Position numbers and translations under genes: made by a program. Positions 7,546 through 17,740 of a stretch of DNA of 64,000 nucleotides are shown here, in pieces. The notes under the pieces are model-generated. The model had not been told where the DNA came from and made no database searches. It worked only from the letters and a program-made list of their open reading frames with translations. Position 1 is the stretch's first letter, and each line of letters starts with the position of its first letter. Origin of the DNA: Methylophaga sulfidovorans (GTDB taxonomy: Bacteria > Pseudomonadota > Gammaproteobacteria > Nitrosococcales > Methylophagaceae); NCBI RefSeq assembly GCF_900114205.1, contig NZ_FOSH01000015.1, positions 16,745 to 80,744 on the forward strand, in the 5' to 3' direction.

Positions 7546-8778
7546 ATGAAATTACTAAAAAATCTTAAGGCAACTATTGCGGTTGTTGCCTTCAGTATCC
7601 CGTTTATCGGGCAAGCGAGTGCGGCTGATGAAATTAAAGTGGGCGTACTTTTTTCACTAACAGGTGGCTTGTCTATTGTAGAAAAGTCTCTGTCTGATGC
7701 CACTTTAATGGCAATTGATGAAATCAATGCTAATGGTGGTGTTGACGGTAAGATGATCAAACCCATCGTAGAAGATGGTGCGAGTGATCCTAAAACATTT
7801 AATGAAAAAGCAAGCAAACTGGTGATTCGTGATCGTGTCGTCACCGTCTTTGGTGGTTACACTTCAGCTAGTCGTAAAGCGATGCTACCTGTTATCGAAA
7901 AACGTAAAAATCTATTGTTTTATCCTACTTTTTACGAAGGATATGAGTGCTCAAAAAATGTCATTTATACCGGCTCTGTTCCTAACCAGCAGTTGAATAA
8001 TTACATTCCTTATTTGGTTAATAAATTAGGTAAGAAAAAGTTCTTCATTGTTGGCTCTAACTACTTATTTCCAAAAGAAATGGCAAAAGTGGCTAAAAAG
8101 TTAATTGAAGCTAATGGTGCTGAATGGGTGGCAGATGAATACCTGGAACTAGGTCATTCTGAATGGGGCTCAATGGTCAAAAAAATCAAAGACAGCGGTG
8201 CTGATGTTGTGCTGTCTAATGTGGTAGGTGACTCAGTCATTTCTTTCTATCGTGAATATTTCAATCAGGGTATTTCACAAAAAGATATTCCTATTGCTTC
8301 AACAGTGACCTCTGAAATCGAGGTGGCGGCATTAGGCGGTAAATACGCTGCCGGTAGTTATACCTCATTCCCTTATTTCCAAGCTATTGATACCAAAGAA
8401 AATCACGACTTCATCAAACGTTATCGTGCTTATGTTAACGATCCGAATGCTGTCACACACGTCACCATGGTTGCAGCATATGAGAGTGTTTACGAGTGGG
8501 CTAAAGCAGTAGAAAAATCGGGTAAAACCAAACCACTAGACATCATGGAAGCGGCAAAAGGGGTATCTATAGATGGACCTATGGGCGTGATGACAGTAAG
8601 TCCTGAAAACCTTCATAACTCGATGACGCCTCGTATTGCTCAATGGCAAGAAGATGGTCAGGGCAAAATTGTCGATGAATACGATGTTCCAGTACAGCCG
8701 TTGCCATATTCCGCCTATGGTGAAACAGCTAACAATCTATTCTGCACTGCGTCCGGTTTGGACAGTTCTAAATTGTAA
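7546..8778 (+). CDS. urtA: Urea ABC transporter substrate-binding protein UrtA
   Basis: A 410-aa periplasmic urea-binding protein. The signal peptide is about residues 1-26 (hydrophobic AVVAFSIPFIGQASAA, cleavage after ASA). The mature part starts DEIKVGVLFSLTGGLSIVE, typical of UrtA/branched-chain-amino-acid binding proteins. GGYTSASRKAMLPVIEKRKN and LLFYPTFYEGYECS are characteristic of UrtA and AmiC relatives. The ribosome site AAGGGGAAG sits before the ATG. It is the first gene of the urtABCDE-urease run and lies directly behind the regulated leader terminator. Confidence 0.96.
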   Translation: MKLLKNLKATIAVVAFSIPFIGQASAADEIKVGVLFSLTGGLSIVEKSLSDATLMAIDEINANGGVDGKMIKPIVEDGASDPKTFNEKASKLVIRDRVVTVFGGYTSASRKAMLPVIEKRKNLLFYPTFYEGYECSKNVIYTGSVPNQQLNNYIPYLVNKLGKKKFFIVGSNYLFPKEMAKVAKKLIEANGAEWVADEYLELGHSEWGSMVKKIKDSGADVVLSNVVGDSVISFYREYFNQGISQKDIPIASTVTSEIEVAALGGKYAAGSYTSFPYFQAIDTKENHDFIKRYRAYVNDPNAVTHVTMVAAYESVYEWAKAVEKSGKTKPLDIMEAAKGVSIDGPMGVMTVSPENLHNSMTPRIAQWQEDGQGKIVDEYDVPVQPLPYSAYGETANNLFCTASGLDSSKL

Positions 8779-8840
8779 TTATCTAATCCTTACGGCCTGT
8801 CACCTCAGGGTGAACAGGCCGGTAAGAGGAGAATTTTAAT

Positions 8841-9734
8841 ATGTTAGATACTGTATTCATTGGGCTAAGTATTGGGTCTATTTTGCTTTTAGTCGCCTTA
8901 GGCTTATCCATCGTGTACGGCTCGATGGGGGTCATTAATATGGCTCATGGCGAATTAGTCATGATGGGTGCCTATACCACAGTTATAGCTCAAACCTATT
9001 TAGGATTTAATCTGTTTGCAGCTATTCCTCTGGCCTTTATCGTCTGTGCTGGTTTGGGTTTACTCATCGAAAGGTTGGTTATTCGGCGCTTATATAACCG
9101 GCTGTTTGATACTTTGCTGGCGACATGGGGTGTAGCTATTTTACTGCAGCAAGCTATTCGTCTTGAATTTGGTTTGTCTTTTTTCGGCATCCATATTGAG
9201 GGTCTCGGACCTGGACTGCAGTCTGTGACTTTGCCAGAGATCATGACAGAGTCATTTACTGTAGGTGAGTTTGTGATTCAGCCATATAGAACATTCATCA
9301 TTTTAGTGTCTGCACTGCTGGCAGTACTGACCTGGTTTCTTATGTATCGCACACGAATTGGGCAGCAAGTAAGAGCAATCATGCGTAATCCTGATATGGC
9401 AGCGGCCTGTGGCATCGATGTCAAAAAAGTGAACGCCTTAACCTTTGCTTATGGCGCAGGTTTGGCAGGTGTCGCTGGTGTCATGATGTCTGGATTTAAA
9501 ACGGTTATGCCAGATATGGGTAGCTCGCTGGTTGTTGATGGTTTTTTAGTGGTCGTGGTCGGCGGCGTTGGTAGTTTAGTTGGTTCGATTGTCGCCTCTG
9601 GCATTCTTGGTCAGTTAAATGGCGTTGTTGCCTTCTTTAGTAACGATATTATTGCTCGGGCAGTTGTTTTTGCTGCTGTTATCGCCATCATTATCTGGCG
9701 TCCCCGTGGCTTATTTAACTACAAGGGGCGTTAA
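8841..9734 (+). CDS. urtB: Urea ABC transporter permease UrtB
   Basis: A 297-aa inner-membrane permease of the LivH type with about eight hydrophobic segments. It starts MLDTVFIGLSIGSILLLVALG and includes MGVINMAHGELVMMGAYTT, the family's conserved first-loop motif. Unlike UrtB in some pseudomonads it has no long periplasmic N-terminal extension; only the core permease is present. GGVGSLVGSIVASGILGQLN near the C-terminus is the cytoplasmic coupling loop that contacts the ATPases. A good GAGGAG ribosome site precedes the ATG. It overlaps urtC by one base. Confidence 0.95.
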   Translation: MLDTVFIGLSIGSILLLVALGLSIVYGSMGVINMAHGELVMMGAYTTVIAQTYLGFNLFAAIPLAFIVCAGLGLLIERLVIRRLYNRLFDTLLATWGVAILLQQAIRLEFGLSFFGIHIEGLGPGLQSVTLPEIMTESFTVGEFVIQPYRTFIILVSALLAVLTWFLMYRTRIGQQVRAIMRNPDMAAACGIDVKKVNALTFAYGAGLAGVAGVMMSGFKTVMPDMGSSLVVDGFLVVVVGGVGSLVGSIVASGILGQLNGVVAFFSNDIIARAVVFAAVIAIIIWRPRGLFNYKGR

Positions 9735-10840
9735 TGATGAAATTGACATATTCACACCTGAAAGTAGTGGTTTACGTCGTATTTATCGCGATTATCTTGT
9801 CTTTACCTTTATTTTTAGATGAGTTCTGGCTAAACCGGACGGCAAAATATTTAATTTACGGCATGTTAGGTGTCGCCATTTCTTTGAGTTGGGGCTATGC
9901 CGGCATTCTGAATTTAGGTCAGGGCCTGTTTTTTGGCGCTGGTGCTTACATGCTGGGCATGAGTCTGAAATTAGCTAGTCCTACCAGCCTTGAACAAGGT
10001 GGGCAGACGCCGATTCCTGACTTTATGATGTGGAATGCAGAGCCTAATGCAGTGGTTGATCTTTGCTGCATCAATCATGTCTCATTCTTATGGATGCCAT
10101 TTCAATCACAAAGCTTTGGCATCTTTATGGCCATTGCCTTACCAGTGCTTATTGCCTGGCTAATAGGCACAATCATTTTCCGTAAAGGCATTGCTGGTGT
10201 TTTCATTTCGATCATTACATTAGCGATGGTGTTATTGGCTCGCCTGTTGGTCGTTGATGCACAGTCTTTTACTGGCGGTTTTAACGGCTTAACGGATCTG
10301 GCCTGGTTTAAGATAAATGGCTATGAGTTTGATCCCTATACGGTCAGTACTTATTACCTGGTTGCCATATCTCTGGTGATTGTCTTACTTATCACTCGAG
10401 TGTTAATTAACAGTCGGGCAGGCCTGATATTACAAGCCATTCGCGATGATCAGAATCGGGCTAAATACCTGGGTTTTGATGCTGCATCGTATCAGACCTT
10501 TTTCTTCTGTGTGTCAGCAGCTATCTCTGGATTTGCCGGCATGTTGTATGTCATTACAGCAGAGTTTGCCTCGCCGACATTTATGGATTTGTCGTTCAGT
10601 ATTGCCATTGTCATTTGGGCAGCAGTGGGTGGTCGTGCCTCTATTTTAGGTGCCTGTATCGGTGCCATTTCTATCTCGATGTTAGGTGCCTCAGTGAGTG
10701 AAAACGAACTGTTTGTAGAATCGTGGCAAGCCATTCTGGGCTTATTTTTTGTCTTGGTTGTTTTGTATATGCCTAAAGGCCTGGCCGGTATTGCCCATGG
10801 TATTTGTAGAAAACTGACTGTAAATCGGGGAGAAGGCTGA
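9734..10840 (+). CDS. urtC: Urea ABC transporter permease UrtC
   Basis: A 368-aa LivM-type permease, the second membrane subunit of the urea importer. ISLSWGYAGILNLGQGLFFGAGAYMLG is split by helices as in the family, and the EAA-like loop is GRASILGACIGAI. The start overlaps the stop of urtB (TAATG), and the stop overlaps urtD, so the transporter genes are tightly coupled. A second ATG follows immediately at 9737 and is an equally plausible start. Confidence 0.95.
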   Translation: MMKLTYSHLKVVVYVVFIAIILSLPLFLDEFWLNRTAKYLIYGMLGVAISLSWGYAGILNLGQGLFFGAGAYMLGMSLKLASPTSLEQGGQTPIPDFMMWNAEPNAVVDLCCINHVSFLWMPFQSQSFGIFMAIALPVLIAWLIGTIIFRKGIAGVFISIITLAMVLLARLLVVDAQSFTGGFNGLTDLAWFKINGYEFDPYTVSTYYLVAISLVIVLLITRVLINSRAGLILQAIRDDQNRAKYLGFDAASYQTFFFCVSAAISGFAGMLYVITAEFASPTFMDLSFSIAIVIWAAVGGRASILGACIGAISISMLGASVSENELFVESWQAILGLFFVLVVLYMPKGLAGIAHGICRKLTVNRGEG

Positions 10841-11595
10841 TGAAAGCTAAAAATCGTGATCTTTATATCGATGGTTTAGGGGTTAACTTCAGTGGTTTTC
10901 AGGCAGTAAATAATTTCAGCATGGTCGTAAAACACGGTGAAATGCGTGTGCTTTTAGGCGCTAATGGTGCGGGTAAAACGACTTTGATGGATATGATTTG
11001 CGGTAAAACCCAGTCAACGGCGGGCAGAATTTTTCTTGGTGATAAGGAGATCACCAATAAACCGCCACATTTAATTGCCCGGATGGGGATAGGACGTAAA
11101 TTTCAGATCCCCAGTGTTTTTAAAGAGCTTTCTGTGTTACAGAACCTTTCCGTGGCAGCGATGCAGGAAAGTACGGTACTTGCCAACCTAGGCTCAATGA
11201 AACGACGAGTCGATCATGAGCGTATGAAAGAGGTGATGTCGATGACTAATCTCGAAAACAAGGCACATGAGCTGGCCGAAAATCTATCTCATGGTGAAAC
11301 ACCGTGGCTTGAACTTGCCATGCTGATTATTCGTAAACCTCAAGTGATTTTGCTTGATGAGCCTACAGCAGGTATGACAGCCGATGAAACGCTAAAAACC
11401 TCTCGGATTATGAATAATCTGAAAGGCCAACATACGATTATTGCTGTTGAGCATGATATGGCCTTCGTTCGTGAAATTGCCGACAAAATTACCGTTATGC
11501 ATCAAGGTGAGTTTCTGGCAGAAGGCCACATCAGCGATATAGAAAATAACCAGGCAGTCAAAGATGCCTACCTGGGAAGTGGGGGCATTCACTAA
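10840..11595 (+). CDS. urtD: Urea ABC transporter ATPase UrtD
   Basis: A 251-aa ABC ATPase of the LivG type. Walker A is GANGAGKTT, the signature region is ENLSHGETPWLELAMLI (UrtD proteins have a variant of LSGGQ, here LSHGE), and Walker B is VILLDEPTAGMT with H-switch AVEHDM. Together with UrtE it powers UrtBC. It overlaps urtC and urtE by one base each. Confidence 0.95.
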   Translation: MKAKNRDLYIDGLGVNFSGFQAVNNFSMVVKHGEMRVLLGANGAGKTTLMDMICGKTQSTAGRIFLGDKEITNKPPHLIARMGIGRKFQIPSVFKELSVLQNLSVAAMQESTVLANLGSMKRRVDHERMKEVMSMTNLENKAHELAENLSHGETPWLELAMLIIRKPQVILLDEPTAGMTADETLKTSRIMNNLKGQHTIIAVEHDMAFVREIADKITVMHQGEFLAEGHISDIENNQAVKDAYLGSGGIH

Positions 11596-12290
11596 TGTTA
11601 ACGTTGCAATCAGTAAACAGTTTTTATGGTGGCAGTCATATTCTGCACGATATTGATTTCAGTCTGGAAACGGGCAAGATTTTATCGGTATTAGGACGTA
11701 ATGGTGTAGGCAAAAGTACCTTGCTGAAAACATTGATGGGCTTGACCAGTTCCATGACTGGAAAGCTGACACTCAATGAGGTTGAGCTAGGAGAGCAGAC
11801 AACCTTTTATCGGGCACGATCAGGTATGGGGTATGTACCTCAAGGTCGTGAAATCATCCCTGACTTTTCGGTGAAGGAAAACATTTTGATGGGACGTTTT
11901 GCCGATCAATCCAGTAAGGCAGAGATTCCGGATATTGTGCCAGAGCTATTCCCTTATTTAATGGATAACCTGGATAGAGCAGGTGGACTGTTATCTGGTG
12001 GTCAACAGCAGCAGTTAGCTATTGCCAGAGCCATTGCTACTAATCCTCAGGTGTTATTACTGGATGAGCCGACCGAGGGCATTCAACCCAATATCGTTGA
12101 GCAAATAGAAGATTGCATTCTCAGACTAAATAAGGAGCTGAACTTAACCATTATTCTTGTCGAACAAAATATTCGTTTTGCGAAGAGGGCTTCTGATGAG
12201 TTTCTTATCCTTGATAACGGACGCCTTGTCTGTCAGGGAAGCGGTAATGAACTAACCGATGACCTGGCTAATCAATATTTGACCATCTAA
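11595..12290 (+). CDS. urtE: Urea ABC transporter ATPase UrtE
   Basis: A 231-aa ABC ATPase of the LivF type: Walker A GRNGVGKST, signature LLSGGQQQQLAIARA and Walker B VLLLDEPTEGIQPNIV. The DEPTEGIQP phrase is characteristic of UrtE/LivF. It is the last transporter gene; ureE starts 21 bp downstream, so uptake and hydrolysis of urea are encoded on one transcript. Confidence 0.95.
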   Translation: MLTLQSVNSFYGGSHILHDIDFSLETGKILSVLGRNGVGKSTLLKTLMGLTSSMTGKLTLNEVELGEQTTFYRARSGMGYVPQGREIIPDFSVKENILMGRFADQSSKAEIPDIVPELFPYLMDNLDRAGGLLSGGQQQQLAIARAIATNPQVLLLDEPTEGIQPNIVEQIEDCILRLNKELNLTIILVEQNIRFAKRASDEFLILDNGRLVCQGSGNELTDDLANQYLTI

Positions 12291-12311
12291 GACGATTGTG
12301 AGGATAAATAT

Positions 12312-12758
12312 ATGCTTGTGTTAAATGACATTATCGGCAGTGTGAACGACGAAGACATTGCTGAGAAACTTCATCATCACGGACATCATGACCGTATTGA
12401 ATTCATTCGAATGAATGTGGCTGATACCGCACGTAGTCGGCAAAAAGTGACCACGGATAAAGGCACTGAATATGGTATCGCCCTATCCCGTGATAAGCGC
12501 TTATATAACGGCGCTGTATTGCTCATGGATGACCAGCGGGCTGTGGTGATACGGGTTAATGAAGAAGAGTGGCTTCGATTGTCACCTGTCAGTACCGATG
12601 CCGCGTTAGAGCTGGGTTATAACGCAGGTAATCTGCACTGGCGTATTCGGTTTGATGGCCCTGATCTGCTGGTCGCTCTGGAAGGACCTGCACAACGTTA
12701 TATCGACAGGCTTAGCGGGCTGATTGATGCCAAGCGTGTGACTGTCATTCAACCTTGA
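12312..12758 (+). CDS. ureE: Urease accessory protein UreE, nickel metallochaperone
   Basis: A 148-aa UreE that delivers Ni2+ to the urease apoenzyme. The N-terminal domain carries an unusual His cluster HHHGHH at residues 21-26. The C-terminal domain contains the conserved metal-binding context AGNLHWRI. It lacks the His-rich C-terminal tail of Klebsiella UreE, ending at VTVIQP, so the internal His cluster may take over nickel storage (inference). RBS: GTGAGGATAAATAT before the ATG. Confidence 0.88.
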   Translation: MLVLNDIIGSVNDEDIAEKLHHHGHHDRIEFIRMNVADTARSRQKVTTDKGTEYGIALSRDKRLYNGAVLLMDDQRAVVIRVNEEEWLRLSPVSTDAALELGYNAGNLHWRIRFDGPDLLVALEGPAQRYIDRLSGLIDAKRVTVIQP

Positions 12759-13462
12759 CTACAACATCACCACCAGAAATGAGCTCTTCAGCATTAGCCA
12801 TGTTGAGCATGATGCAGTATGGAGATAGCCAATTTCCAAGTGGCAGCTTTGCTTTTTCAAACGGTCTTGAAACCTTATTCAACGACAATAAAATCAAAGG
12901 TCCAAAGCAAATATATGACTTGATTGCAGTGCAGCTTAAGGGACGTTGGAACAGTTTGGATCGTGTCGCCTTATGCCATGTGTATCGACAAGCAGAGAAT
13001 CTGGACGCTATCAACGCGATTGATAATGAAGTTGAAGCCCTAACCCTTTCTGCTGGTTTAAGAAGTGGCTCGAAACGGAATGGGGCAGCATTATTAGGTA
13101 TCCATGCACGTTTAGGCACAACGATGAGTATGGAATATCGTCAACGTGTCATGGAAAAAAAAGCGCCGGGTCATATTCCTGTGGTCCAGGGTTTAGTGTT
13201 TCATCATTGTGGGTTAACTGAGCTGCAGGCACAGATAGCAAGTGCTCATGGCTTATGCAATGACATGCTGGGTGCCTGTATGCGACTGGGTAAATTAGGT
13301 CATATTCATGCTCAGTTGATACGACAAAAATTGTCTTCTGTTATTGCCACACTTCTCGAACAGCCTGTTTCAGATGAACAACTTATGCATAGCTATGTGC
13401 CATTAACTGAAATTGCTGCAATGCGTCATGAAATCAGTGACCAACGGCTATTTGCCAATTAA
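12755..13462 (+). CDS. ureF: Urease accessory protein UreF
   Basis: A 235-aa all-helical accessory protein that works with UreD and UreG to activate urease. Family features include QYGDSQFPSGSFAFSNGLE near the start and MGACMRLGKLG-like text (MLGACMRLGKLGHI) in the C-terminal third. The start is uncertain. A TTG at 12755 overlaps the ureE stop; an in-frame ATG at 12779 removes eight residues and gives a family-like N-terminus. Neither has a clear Shine-Dalgarno sequence, so translation is probably coupled to ureE. Confidence 0.9.
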   Translation: MTTTSPPEMSSSALAMLSMMQYGDSQFPSGSFAFSNGLETLFNDNKIKGPKQIYDLIAVQLKGRWNSLDRVALCHVYRQAENLDAINAIDNEVEALTLSAGLRSGSKRNGAALLGIHARLGTTMSMEYRQRVMEKKAPGHIPVVQGLVFHHCGLTELQAQIASAHGLCNDMLGACMRLGKLGHIHAQLIRQKLSSVIATLLEQPVSDEQLMHSYVPLTEIAAMRHEISDQRLFAN

Positions 13463-13479
13463 CTATTTAAGGAGAAATT

Positions 13480-14175
13480 ATGTATTTAACTCCATCAGAA
13501 CTTGAACGTTTAACCATCTACACAGCAGCAAAACTCGCACAAGAGCGTAGAGATAGAGGGTTAAAACTGAATTATCCCGAGGCCACAGCATTAATCGTTA
13601 ATGAAGTGCTTGAAGGTGCCCGTGATGGTCGTACTGTGGCAGAGCTGATTAGTTTTGGCAGCACGATTCTGAGTACCGATGATGTGCTCCCAGGGGTCAG
13701 TGACATGATGCATATGTTGCAAGTGGAAGGTGTTTTTCCAGATGGTTCTAAATTAGTCACCATACATGATCCTATCCGTTCAGGAGAGCAAGTGGTCCCT
13801 GACTATCCCGTTCCGGGCGAACTCTTCCCAGCAGAAGGTGAAATTGAACTGAATGCCAACCGTGAAAAACGTACTATCCGAGTAGCAAATACCGGTGACA
13901 GACCGGTACAGATTGGCAGTCATTACCACTTTTTTGAGGCTAATAAAGCCTTGGAATTCGATCGCGAAGCCACATTTGGAATGCGTTTGGATATTCCTGC
14001 CGGCACAGCCGTACGGTTTGAGCCGGGTCAGGAAAAAGAATGCATTTTATGTGAGTTCGGTGGCGAAAAAGCACTGTATGGCCTCAACGGACTGACCAAT
14101 GGTTTAGCTGATGATGAAGCAGTGAAACAAGCTGCATTGAACAAAGCCAAGCAAGAAAATTATTTAGGAGCATAA
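13480..14175 (+). CDS. Fused urease gamma-beta subunit (UreA-UreB)
   Basis: One 231-aa chain joins the urease gamma subunit (about residues 1-100: [43 protein letters not shown]) to the beta subunit (about 105-231: [36 protein letters not shown]). In most bacteria these are separate ureA and ureB genes; the fused form is known from Helicobacter, where it is called UreA. There is no internal stop or frameshift. The ribosome site is AAGGAGAAATT. ureC follows after two bases. Confidence 0.95.
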   Translation: MYLTPSELERLTIYTAAKLAQERRDRGLKLNYPEATALIVNEVLEGARDGRTVAELISFGSTILSTDDVLPGVSDMMHMLQVEGVFPDGSKLVTIHDPIRSGEQVVPDYPVPGELFPAEGEIELNANREKRTIRVANTGDRPVQIGSHYHFFEANKALEFDREATFGMRLDIPAGTAVRFEPGQEKECILCEFGGEKALYGLNGLTNGLADDEAVKQAALNKAKQENYLGA

Positions 14176-14177
14176 CG

Positions 14178-15890
14178 ATGGCAATAATGAGTCGTAAAGA
14201 ATATGCAGAAATGTATGGGCCAACTACCGGTGATGGTATTCGCCTTGGTGATACCAATTTAATCGCTGAAGTGGAGTACGATTTCACCGTGTATGGTGAT
14301 GAGTGTCTTCATGGCGGTGGCAAAACACTGCGTGATGGCATGGGTATGACCTCAGGGCTGGGAAGTGAAGATGGCACATTAGATATGCTGTTATGTAATG
14401 CCCTGGTAATCGATCCTGTTATTGGCATTGTCAAAGGCGATGTCGGTATTAAAGATGGCAAGATAGTGGGCATTGGTAAAGCCGGTAATCCAGCCACTAT
14501 GGATGGGGTGGATCACAACTTATTAGTAGGACAATCAACCACAGTAAGAGATGCCGAAGGGCTGATTGCCACACCGGGCGGTATTGATGTGCACGTCCAT
14601 TTTGATAGTGCTCAGTTATGTGACCATGCCATTGCTGCAGGCATTACTACCTTATTCGGTGGTTCGTTGGGACCTATCACCGTCGGTATTGATTGTGGTG
14701 GGGTATTTAACGTAGGAAAAATGTTACAGGCAGCAGAGGACTTCCCCGTTAATTTTGGTTTTCTGGGAAGAGGTAACTCATGTAAACCTGAGTCTTTATA
14801 TGAGCAGATTGAAGGTGGCTGTGTTGGTCTGAAAATCCATGAAGACTGGGGCGCCATGCCTGCTGTGATTGATACCTGTCTTAATGTCGCTGATGAACTG
14901 GACTTTCAGGTTCAAATCCACACTGATACGCTGAATGAAAGTGGCTTTTTAGAAAATACCTTAGCGTCTATCAAAGGCCGAACCATCCATATGTATCACA
15001 CTGAAGGCGCTGGCGGAGGTCATGCACCGGATATTATTTCTGTTGCAGGCGAGGCCAATTGTTTGCCTTCATCAACTAACCCAACAAATCCATTTACTCA
15101 CAATACATTTGATGAGCATCTAGATATGACCATGGTCTGTCATCATCTTAGCCCGGCTATTCCAGAGGATGTCGCCTTTGCCGAAAGTCGGATTCGGGCT
15201 CAAACCATTGCTGCTGAAGATATTCTGCATGACATTGGCGCTATATCTATGCTCGGGTCAGATAGTCAGGGAATGGGACGCATTAATGAAGTGATTACCA
15301 GAACCTGGCAATTAGCCAGCAAAATGAAAGATCAACGCGGCAGGCTGGAGACAGAAAAATCACGTATCGGCGATAACGAACGCATCAAACGTTATATCGC
15401 TAAATATACGATTAATGCAGCGAAAAGTTTTGGGGTGGCTGAACATATTGGCTCATTGGAACCAGGCAAAATGGCTGATGTTGTTCTCTGGCGACCAGCC
15501 ATGTTTGGGGTTAAACCTGAAATCATCGTGAAAGGCGGCTTTATTGCTTATGGTGCAATGGGTGACAGTGCGGCGTCCTTAATGACCTGTGAGCCAATCA
15601 TAATGCGTCCTCAATGGGGGGCTTTTGGCGTAGCCAAACAAAAACTGAGTGCAAATTTTGTGAATCCGCTGGCCATTGAAAAAGGTTTGGCTGAGAAGCT
15701 GGAGTTGAAAAAAATGTTGCTCCCAGCCACAGGTACACGAAACCTGACCAAAAAAGACATGTTGCATAACGATGCTTGTCCTGAGATGCATGTCGATCCG
15801 CAGACCTTCGATGTTTATATCGATGGTGAACTCGCTTATTGCGAACCTTCTACCGAGCTTCCATTAACACAGAGGTATATTCTGCGATGA
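14178..15890 (+). CDS. ureC: Urease alpha subunit UreC
   Basis: The 570-aa catalytic subunit, which hydrolyses urea to ammonia and carbamate in the cytoplasm. The active site is complete. DVHVHF supplies the first two nickel ligands (H139, H141), and GLKIHEDWG holds the carbamylated Lys (K219) and H221. [12 protein letters not shown] and [14 protein letters not shown] supply further His residues. MVCHHLSP is the mobile-flap Cys-His pair, and GSDSQGMGR holds the Asp nickel ligand. The length is normal. It overlaps ureG by four bases. Confidence 0.98.
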   Translation: MAIMSRKEYAEMYGPTTGDGIRLGDTNLIAEVEYDFTVYGDECLHGGGKTLRDGMGMTSGLGSEDGTLDMLLCNALVIDPVIGIVKGDVGIKDGKIVGIGKAGNPATMDGVDHNLLVGQSTTVRDAEGLIATPGGIDVHVHFDSAQLCDHAIAAGITTLFGGSLGPITVGIDCGGVFNVGKMLQAAEDFPVNFGFLGRGNSCKPESLYEQIEGGCVGLKIHEDWGAMPAVIDTCLNVADELDFQVQIHTDTLNESGFLENTLASIKGRTIHMYHTEGAGGGHAPDIISVAGEANCLPSSTNPTNPFTHNTFDEHLDMTMVCHHLSPAIPEDVAFAESRIRAQTIAAEDILHDIGAISMLGSDSQGMGRINEVITRTWQLASKMKDQRGRLETEKSRIGDNERIKRYIAKYTINAAKSFGVAEHIGSLEPGKMADVVLWRPAMFGVKPEIIVKGGFIAYGAMGDSAASLMTCEPIIMRPQWGAFGVAKQKLSANFVNPLAIEKGLAEKLELKKMLLPATGTRNLTKKDMLHNDACPEMHVDPQTFDVYIDGELAYCEPSTELPLTQRYILR

Positions 15891-16534
15891 ACACATCTTT
15901 TGATCTAAATTCATTAGCCGGACCAGCCAGAGTTGGCATTGGTGGTCCGGTTGGTTCTGGTAAAACAGCGTTAATTGAAAAGCTTATTCCGGCATTTCAG
16001 CAACGGCAGATTGAGATTGGCATTATTACCAATGATCTGGTGACCAAAGAAGATGCTGAGAGGTTGAGAAAAAGTGGTTTGATTGATCCTGAGCGAGTCA
16101 TGGCTGTTGAAGCCGGGGCTTGTCCTCACACGGTTATTCGTGAAGATCCGACCTTGAATATAGAAGCCGCAGAACAGATGACCATTAACTTTCCTGATAT
16201 CGAATTAATTCTGATTGAAAGTGGTGGAGACAATTTGGCTTCTACTTTCTCTTTAGATCTGGTTGATCAATGGATGTTTGTGATCGATGTTGCTGGTGGC
16301 GATGATATACCGCGTAAAAAAGGGCCTGGCGTTTTACAAAGTGATCTTTTGATGATTAATAAAAAGGATCTGGCGCCCTATGTTGGTGTCGATTTTGACG
16401 CTATGTATTCTGAAGCAAAAAATGTTCGTGAAAACAGGCCCGTTGTCGCTATAAACAGCCGCTCAGGAGAAGGTGTTGAGCAAGTGGTTGATTATATCGT
16501 TTCCAATTTATTGTTTAATAAAGCAATGTCATAG
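15887..16534 (+). CDS. ureG: Urease accessory GTPase UreG
   Basis: A 215-aa SIMIBI-class GTPase that powers nickel insertion. The P-loop is [30 protein letters not shown] contains the conserved Cys-Pro-His nickel-binding motif, [12 protein letters not shown] follows, and [10 protein letters not shown] is the guanine-specificity motif. I chose the ATG at 15887 because it overlaps the ureC stop (ATGA) and gives a family-like N-terminus; a longer frame opening at 15839 lies inside ureC. Confidence 0.96.
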   Translation: MNTSFDLNSLAGPARVGIGGPVGSGKTALIEKLIPAFQQRQIEIGIITNDLVTKEDAERLRKSGLIDPERVMAVEAGACPHTVIREDPTLNIEAAEQMTINFPDIELILIESGGDNLASTFSLDLVDQWMFVIDVAGGDDIPRKKGPGVLQSDLLMINKKDLAPYVGVDFDAMYSEAKNVRENRPVVAINSRSGEGVEQVVDYIVSNLLFNKAMS

Positions 16535-16542
16535 GTAGAAAT

Positions 16543-17457
16543 ATGCGAAACGCAGATTTTTCATCTTTAAACAGTCCTCCTGTCACGCCGATTGGTCTTA
16601 ATACTATGCAGTCGCGTAAGGCACGTGCAGAACTCAGGTTTACAAAGAATCCGTCGGGTAAAACTTTTATTTCTCACCAACGTGCAGAGCATCCCTTTCA
16701 TATCACCCGGCCTTATCATTACGAACAAGATCCGGAAGGCATGGTCACACTGTATCTGCAGTCATCCTCTGGCGGCATTTATCGTGGTGATGATTTAAGT
16801 ATGGATGTGTTTCTGGAAGAACAGGCACAACTTCATCTGACAACACAAGCCAGTACGATTGTGCATAACACACGGGGCATTAAAGCGAGGCAGTCTGTTG
16901 ATCTGGTGTTAGGAAAGGGCAGTTATTGCGAGTACATTCCCGGTCCCACTGTGTTATTCAGTGGCGCTGCTTTTTGCTCCAATATTCAGATTAAATTAGG
17001 AGAAGGATCGAAAATTCTCTTTACCGATAGTTTTATGTGGCATGACCCCAGTTACAAACTCGTCACAGAACAGGGGGAACATGCTTTTGCTGGTTATGAT
17101 GGCAATATAAAAGTTGTCGATCAGCATATGAATCTATTAGTTCTGGAGCGGTTTCGACTGGAAGGAAAAGACGTACTCCAGCATAACTGCGCTATTCACG
17201 ATTCTTTTCGTGCACAAGGTTCGCTTTTTATCATTGACCAGTCACCGTCATTAAATTGTGTACTTGGAGCGATAAGGGAAGGCTTATCTCACTTTAACGA
17301 TATATATGCTGGTGCATCAGAATTACCTAATAACAGCGGCATCATTATTCGTTTTTTGGCGAAAGATGGTATAGCTCTGCAGAAAGCATTGAATATGAGT
17401 TGGTCGATTTCGCGAGAGCAGTTAACTGGGACCACTCCCCGGTTAAGACGGAAGTAG
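16543..17457 (+). CDS. ureD: Urease accessory protein UreD
   Basis: A 304-aa UreD (called UreH in some species), the scaffold that binds apo-urease and recruits UreF and UreG. Family features: GGIYRGDDLSMDVFLEEQAQ, LTTQASTIVHNTRG, CEYIPGPTVLFSGAAF and LGEGSKILFTDSFMWHDPSY. It lies last in the operon. Elsewhere ureD is usually first (ureDABC...), so the order urt-EF-(AB)-C-G-D here is unusual. Confidence 0.93.
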   Translation: MRNADFSSLNSPPVTPIGLNTMQSRKARAELRFTKNPSGKTFISHQRAEHPFHITRPYHYEQDPEGMVTLYLQSSSGGIYRGDDLSMDVFLEEQAQLHLTTQASTIVHNTRGIKARQSVDLVLGKGSYCEYIPGPTVLFSGAAFCSNIQIKLGEGSKILFTDSFMWHDPSYKLVTEQGEHAFAGYDGNIKVVDQHMNLLVLERFRLEGKDVLQHNCAIHDSFRAQGSLFIIDQSPSLNCVLGAIREGLSHFNDIYAGASELPNNSGIIIRFLAKDGIALQKALNMSWSISREQLTGTTPRLRRK

Positions 17458-17495
17458 GATAAATTTCTATTTGCATCTATTTAGCACTACTTATG

Positions 17496-17568
17496 GCTTC
17501 AGGGCATTTCTAAAACTGATGTGATTTCTTACTGATCGCTATCTTGATTGTTGGTGTCGCCCTGAAGC
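17496..17568 (+). terminator. Long-loop inverted repeat after the urease operon
   Basis: GCTTCAGGGC (17496-17505) and GCCCTGAAGC (17559-17568) form a perfect 10-bp inverted repeat with a 53-nt loop, followed by TATTTCTTTTTCTT. It could be a terminator with a long loop, or the ends of a small structured RNA. The rest of the 17458-17740 gap shows nothing I recognise. Confidence 0.45.
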
Positions 17569-17740
17569 TATTTCTTTTTCTTATTAATGAAATAGAAAAG
17601 CAAATTCGACGTTTTGTGATGAATTCATAAGTGATCTGTTGTTTAGCTTTGTTAAAGTTTATTGAATTTAACTTAAGGGCATAAATCAGCCCTTTTTATG
17701 TTTTATGCCGAGTGATGCAAATGACAAAAGGACGTCTTAT

